Of a stretch of DNA of 64,000 nucleotides, positions 60,746 to 64,000 are shown piece after piece. The stretch comes from QHVT01 sp036389275. Its GTDB lineage: Bacteria > Acidobacteriota > Thermoanaerobaculia > Gp7-AA8. Where the stretch lies: assembly GCA_036389275.1 (NCBI GenBank), contig DASVQE010000073.1, positions 1 through 64,000 of the forward strand, given 5' to 3'. Every line of letters starts with the position of its first letter. The stretch's first letter is position 1. The translations under genes and the position numbers were made by a program. The notes below the pieces were generated by a model. The model saw nothing but the letters and a program-made list of their open reading frames with translations. It was not told the DNA's origin and ran no database searches.

Positions 60746-62689
60746 CTACATGCGCGCCGGCACCGGAATCCCTAGCAGCTCCATCGCCGCGGTCATGGTC
60801 CGGCGGAAGATTTCCGCGCAGACGGCGCGGCGCTGCCGCTCGGCCGGGTCCTTCTCATTGAGGATCGGATACTTGTGGTAGAAGCTGTTGAACTTCTGCG
60901 CGAGCTCGAGCAGGTACTGCGTCACGATCGAGAGCTCCAGTGAGTCGACGGCGCGGCGGATCGCGGCCGGCAGCTCGGCGCTGAGCCGCACCAGCTCCCA
61001 CATGTCGTCGTTCAACCCCTGATGCAGCGTGAGGTCGTCGACCGCGCGCTCGTCGATGCGCGGATCGACGCCGCGCTCGCTCATCTTGCGGAAGATGTTC
61101 TGCACCCGCACCGTCGAATACTGCAGGTACGGTCCGGAGTCGCCCTCGAACCGGAGGGCCTCGTCGAAGTCGAAGGCGATCACTTTGTTGCGGCCGTAGC
61201 GCAGCATGAAGTACCGAAGGGCGGCAATCGCGACCTGCCTCCCGACTTCATTCTGTCCTTCCGCCAGTTCGGCGTTCCGCTGCACGGCCTCGGTGGCCTT
61301 CGCCTCGAGCGCGTCGAGCAGATCGTCCGCCTTCACGCCGAGCCCCTTGCGTCCCGACATCTCCACGTACGCGCGCGACGCGTCGTCGTCCGAGATCTCC
61401 ATGCCGAGCGCGCGCGCCGTCGCCGGCGTCAGCGCCACCATTTCGTACGCGAAGTGAATCGAGGCCTCCGCGGCCGACGCGCCCACCACCTGCCGCACGC
61501 CTTCCTTCACCACTTTCTGCAGGTACGCCTGGCGCGAGTCGATGACGTTCACCACGCGCGAGGCGCCGCCGAACTTCGGCGCCGACGGATCGCCGTCGTC
61601 CGCATGCGTCGTCTCCCACAGCACGTACTCGAACGGGAAGCGGCGGTAGCGGAAGGTGCGGTCGATGCGGCCGAGCTTCCAGAGCTGATACGCGATGTCC
61701 TTGCCGGTGTAGGTGACGGTGCCGTTCGAGCGCACCAGGATCTTGTCCGCCGTTTCCATCCCGGCGAACTCCTCGCTCTCGGAGAGCCTCATCACCCAGC
61801 AGCCCTTGTGCTTTCCTTCTTCCTCGTACACCACCGCGCCCGACTGCTTGAGCAGCTCGAAGGCGCGGTCCCAGAAGTGGAGGCCGATGATGTCGCTCTC
61901 CTTCGGCAGCAGGTCGTAGCGGATGCCGAGGCGCAGCATCGTCTGCAGGTGGCGCGTGACGATGGCGCGCGCGATCGTCGCCGCGAGCCGCGCCGTCTCG
62001 CCTTCCTGATGCTCGATGCGGTGCAGCGTCTCGCGCCGCCACTCGACCGCCTCCGGATGCTCGGCGTAGTACTGCGCCATCTTCGAGTAGAGGTCCCAGC
62101 AGACGTAGTCGAAGCGCGGCGACGAGGCGATCATCTGCTCGACGTCGGCGACGCTGCGTCCTTCCAGCCGCTCGAACGCGACCACGACGTCGGCCACCTG
62201 CACGCCGGTGTCGTCGATGTAGTTCTGCGTCTCGACGTGCTCGCCGAGCCACTTGCAGCAGCGGACGTACGTGTCGCCGAGGATCGAGTTGCGGAGGTGG
62301 CCGATGTGCGCGGCCTTGTTTGGATTGATGTTGGTGTGCTCGACGATGACGCGCGTGCCGCCCGCGCCCGGCGAGTCCATCACGCTGCGAAAGTGCGCGG
62401 CGGTGAAGGCGCCGCGGTCGAGCCGGAAGTTGAGATAGCCGGCGCCTTCGACCGTGACCGAGGCGACGAGCAGCGGCAGCTCGAGTCCGTTCGCGAGCTG
62501 CTCGGCGATCTCGCGCGGCTTGCGCCGCAGGGTCTTCGCCAACTCGAGCGGCAGCGGCGTAGCCAGATCGCCGAGGGCCAGCTTCGGCGGCGCCTGCAGC
62601 ACGATGCGCTCGACGGCGTGGCCGAAGAGCGCCAGCACGCGCGAGCGCAGCGTGTCGGTGAGTTGCTGATGGATGTCTTCGAGAATCAT
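60746..62689 (-). CDS. argS: Arginyl-tRNA synthetase
   Basis: 647 residues from the ATG at 62689. Add-1 domain at the N-terminus, HIGH motif in NPNKAAHIGHLRNS, VEMSGRKGLGVKADDLL (KMSK equivalent, as MSGRKG), and a C-terminal DALR anticodon-binding domain (GPYLQYSTVRVQNIFRKM). It charges tRNA-Arg. It overlaps the histidine phosphatase gene by ATGA. A 643-codon open frame on the opposite strand is a shadow. Confidence 0.94.
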   Translation of the reverse strand: MILEDIHQQLTDTLRSRVLALFGHAVERIVLQAPPKLALGDLATPLPLELAKTLRRKPREIAEQLANGLELPLLVASVTVEGAGYLNFRLDRGAFTAAHFRSVMDSPGAGGTRVIVEHTNINPNKAAHIGHLRNSILGDTYVRCCKWLGEHVETQNYIDDTGVQVADVVVAFERLEGRSVADVEQMIASSPRFDYVCWDLYSKMAQYYAEHPEAVEWRRETLHRIEHQEGETARLAATIARAIVTRHLQTMLRLGIRYDLLPKESDIIGLHFWDRAFELLKQSGAVVYEEEGKHKGCWVMRLSESEEFAGMETADKILVRSNGTVTYTGKDIAYQLWKLGRIDRTFRYRRFPFEYVLWETTHADDGDPSAPKFGGASRVVNVIDSRQAYLQKVVKEGVRQVVGASAAEASIHFAYEMVALTPATARALGMEISDDDASRAYVEMSGRKGLGVKADDLLDALEAKATEAVQRNAELAEGQNEVGRQVAIAALRYFMLRYGRNKVIAFDFDEALRFEGDSGPYLQYSTVRVQNIFRKMSERGVDPRIDERAVDDLTLHQGLNDDMWELVRLSAELPAAIRRAVDSLELSIVTQYLLELAQKFNSFYHKYPILNEKDPAERQRRAVCAEIFRRTMTAAMELLGIPVPARM

Positions 62690-63276
62690 GTGAGGTTCCA
62701 GTGTTTCAGAATCCAGCGGTCCTGCCGCCATACGAACACGTTCATCGCCGCATTGTCCTGCGCGAAATGGCGCGAGGCCATGACCGGCAATTCGAGCAGC
62801 GCCGTCACGCCGATGCGGATGGCCGTGCCGTGCGTGACCACGACCGCGCGCTCGGCGTCGATCGAGGCGAAGGCGCGCTCGAGCCGCAGCCGCACGTCCG
62901 CGTGCGACTCGCCGCCCGGACAGGCGCACGACTCGTCATTGATCCAGCGTTGATACGTCTCCTCGTCCTCGCGCCGCACGTCGAGAAACGAGCGGCCTTC
63001 CCAGCCGCCGTAGTTCATCTCGCGCAGCTCCGGCAGTTGCACGATGTCGAGCTTCGTCGTCTCCGCGATCGCTTCCGCGGTCGACAGCGCCCGGCCGAGC
63101 GTCGAGGAGTAGAGCGCGGTCGGTTTGAGCTCGGCGATCCGCGCGGCCACGCGCCGCACCTGTTCGCGCCCGGCCTCCGACAGCTCGCTGTCGTTCCAAC
63201 CCTGGGCGATGCCGGCGACGTTGTGCACGGTCTGCCCGTGACGGACGAGGATGAGCTGCTTCACGTCGCCCTTCAC
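62686..63276 (-). CDS. Histidine phosphatase (phosphoglycerate-mutase-like)
   Basis: 196 residues. LILVRHGQTVHN (phosphohistidine RHG), LYSSTLGRALSTAEAIAE, LREMNYGGWEGR and VVVTHGTAIRIG. The cofactor-dependent mutase/phosphatase superfamily; the size and GWEG motif fit broad phosphatases such as GpmB/CobC relatives rather than glycolytic GpmA. It overlaps gpmI and argS by 4 bp each. Confidence 0.88.
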   Translation of the reverse strand: MKGDVKQLILVRHGQTVHNVAGIAQGWNDSELSEAGREQVRRVAARIAELKPTALYSSTLGRALSTAEAIAETTKLDIVQLPELREMNYGGWEGRSFLDVRREDEETYQRWINDESCACPGGESHADVRLRLERAFASIDAERAVVVTHGTAIRIGVTALLELPVMASRHFAQDNAAMNVFVWRQDRWILKHWNLT

Positions 63277-64000
63277 GTGGCAACGACCGCCGGATCGGGC
63301 ACGAGCAGCGACTCCGCCGTCATCTCCTCAGGCTTCTCGATGCCGAGGATGGTCAGGATCGTCGGCGCGACATTCGACAGCACGCCGCCGCCGCGCAGCG
63401 CGCCGAAACGCTTCTTCGCGTCGACGAGGATGAGCGGCACCGGGTTGGTCGTGTGCGCCGTGTGCGGCTGATTCGTGCGCGGATCGAACATCAGCTCGGC
63501 GTTGCCGTGATCGGCGGTGATCAGGGCGATGCCGTCGACCGCTTCCGTTGCGTCGAGAATCCGTCCGACCGCAACGTCGGTGTCGTGCACCGCCGTCACC
63601 GCCGCATCCATGACGCCGGTGTGGCCGACCATGTCGGGATTGGCGATGTTCATGATGATGACGTCGTAGTTGCGCGACGCGATGGCCTCGACCACTTTGT
63701 CCGCGACCTCGAACACCGACATCTCCGGCTTCAGATCGTACGTGGCGACCTTCGGCGACGGCACGAGCAGCCGCTCCTCGCCGGGGAACTGCGTGTCGGA
63801 GCCGCCGTTGAAGAAGAAGGTGACGTGCGCGTATTTCTCCGTCTCGGCGATGCGGAACTGTTTGAGGCCGGCGCGCGAGAGCACTTCGCCGAGGTTGTTG
63901 CGCACCTGCTGCGGCGGAAAGACGACCGGCAGGTCGAACTTCTCGTGATAGCGATTCATCGTCAGCAGCCGCGCGCGCGGATGCACAGCGCGGTGGAAGC
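63273..64000 (-). CDS. gpmI: 2,3-bisphosphoglycerate-independent phosphoglycerate mutase, C-terminal part
   Basis: About 242 codons are present; the 5' end is cut by the window edge. The visible part is the C-terminal half of GpmI: LGEVLSRAGLKQFRIAETEK, HVTFFFNGG, IMNIANPDMVGHTG and ALITADHGNAELM (Mn-binding Asp and His). It interconverts 3- and 2-phosphoglycerate. Start codons near 63986 are internal. Overlaps the histidine phosphatase gene by 4 bp. Confidence 0.92.
   Translation of the reverse strand, partial: FHRAVHPRARLLTMNRYHEKFDLPVVFPPQQVRNNLGEVLSRAGLKQFRIAETEKYAHVTFFFNGGSDTQFPGEERLLVPSPKVATYDLKPEMSVFEVADKVVEAIASRNYDVIIMNIANPDMVGHTGVMDAAVTAVHDTDVAVGRILDATEAVDGIALITADHGNAELMFDPRTNQPHTAHTTNPVPLILVDAKKRFGALRGGGVLSNVAPTILTILGIEKPEEMTAESLLVPDPAVVAT

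Noticed and set aside
61022..62953. 643-codon open frame on the plus strand opposite argS
   Set aside because: Shadow of argS, biased toward Arg, Ala and Val with no motif.

Overview
The window is a GC-rich (about two thirds G+C by eye) chromosomal segment of a Gram-negative, diderm bacterium. It carries an outer-membrane and lipid A block (BamA, Skp, LpxD, FabZ, LpxA), a LolD-type lipoprotein-export ATPase, meso-DAP synthesis by the acyl (DapD) route, several lipoproteins and three peptidoglycan lytic enzymes. The gene mix (lysyl-endopeptidase-like secreted protease, exported amidohydrolases, archaeal-type Asd, hairpin repeats between genes) looks most like Acidobacteriota, for example Thermoanaerobaculia. 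That assignment is inference; no rRNA gene is present to test it. I see no tRNA or rRNA gene, prophage, insertion sequence or CRISPR array.

Layout. 1-3.8 kb: half of a palindromic repeat, a SnoaL-like protein, a lytic transglycosylase, a lipoprotein amidohydrolase and a PfkB kinase. 3.8-11 kb: one minus-strand run read bamA-skp-lpxD-fabZ-lpxA-(Gfo/Idh)-mtnP-pfkB, most genes overlapping by 4 bp. 11-19 kb: phosphoesterase, secreted serine protease, tautomerase, Uma2 nuclease, ClpC, LolD and a glycosyltransferase. 19-27.9 kb: exported amidohydrolases and hydrolases, a dienoyl-CoA-reductase-like SDR, a CusF-like plus PilZ pair, a tandem duplication, MoeA. 27.9-38.1 kb: a tightly coupled plus-strand run asd-lysC-dapB-dapA-dapD-aminotransferase-DUF547, then a serine hydrolase, an M15-type peptidase and a possible amidoligase. 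38.3-42.4 kb: lytic transglycosylase, RlpA, a sensorless histidine kinase, an S51-like protein, exported carbonic anhydrase. 42.5-50.4 kb: sucCD, an RlmD-type methyltransferase, ComEC, a zinc-ribbon membrane protein, MiaA, a TPR lipoprotein. 50.5-60 kb: FHA-GAF-SpoIIE phosphatase, then the peptidoglycan-recycling run murQ-anmK-nagA-nagB, a nuclease-like protein, a phospholipase D and a GNAT. 60-64 kb: cspA, a 57-residue membrane protein, argS, a histidine phosphatase and the 3' part of gpmI.

The theme is cell-envelope metabolism: m-DAP supply, wall lysis (three transglycosylases), muropeptide recycling and lipid A synthesis sit close together. The most unusual non-coding material is a set of hairpin repeats. 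One family (75-bp arms) occurs three times, another has been caught in a 208-bp tandem duplication, and two have arms built of 7- or 10-bp tandem units. Most occupy junctions between convergent genes. Many plus-strand starts have a TANNNT -10-like hexamer only 6-10 nt upstream, which suggests frequent leaderless transcripts.

Other points for a second look: a histidine kinase whose frame has no ATG/GTG/TTG upstream of its H-box but an ideal ribosome site before ATC; two 50-60 bp low-GC, rare-codon islands inside clpC and sucC; and the serine hydrolase/M15/amidoligase-like trio at 34.7-38.1 kb, the best candidate here for an undescribed peptide- or wall-modifying system.
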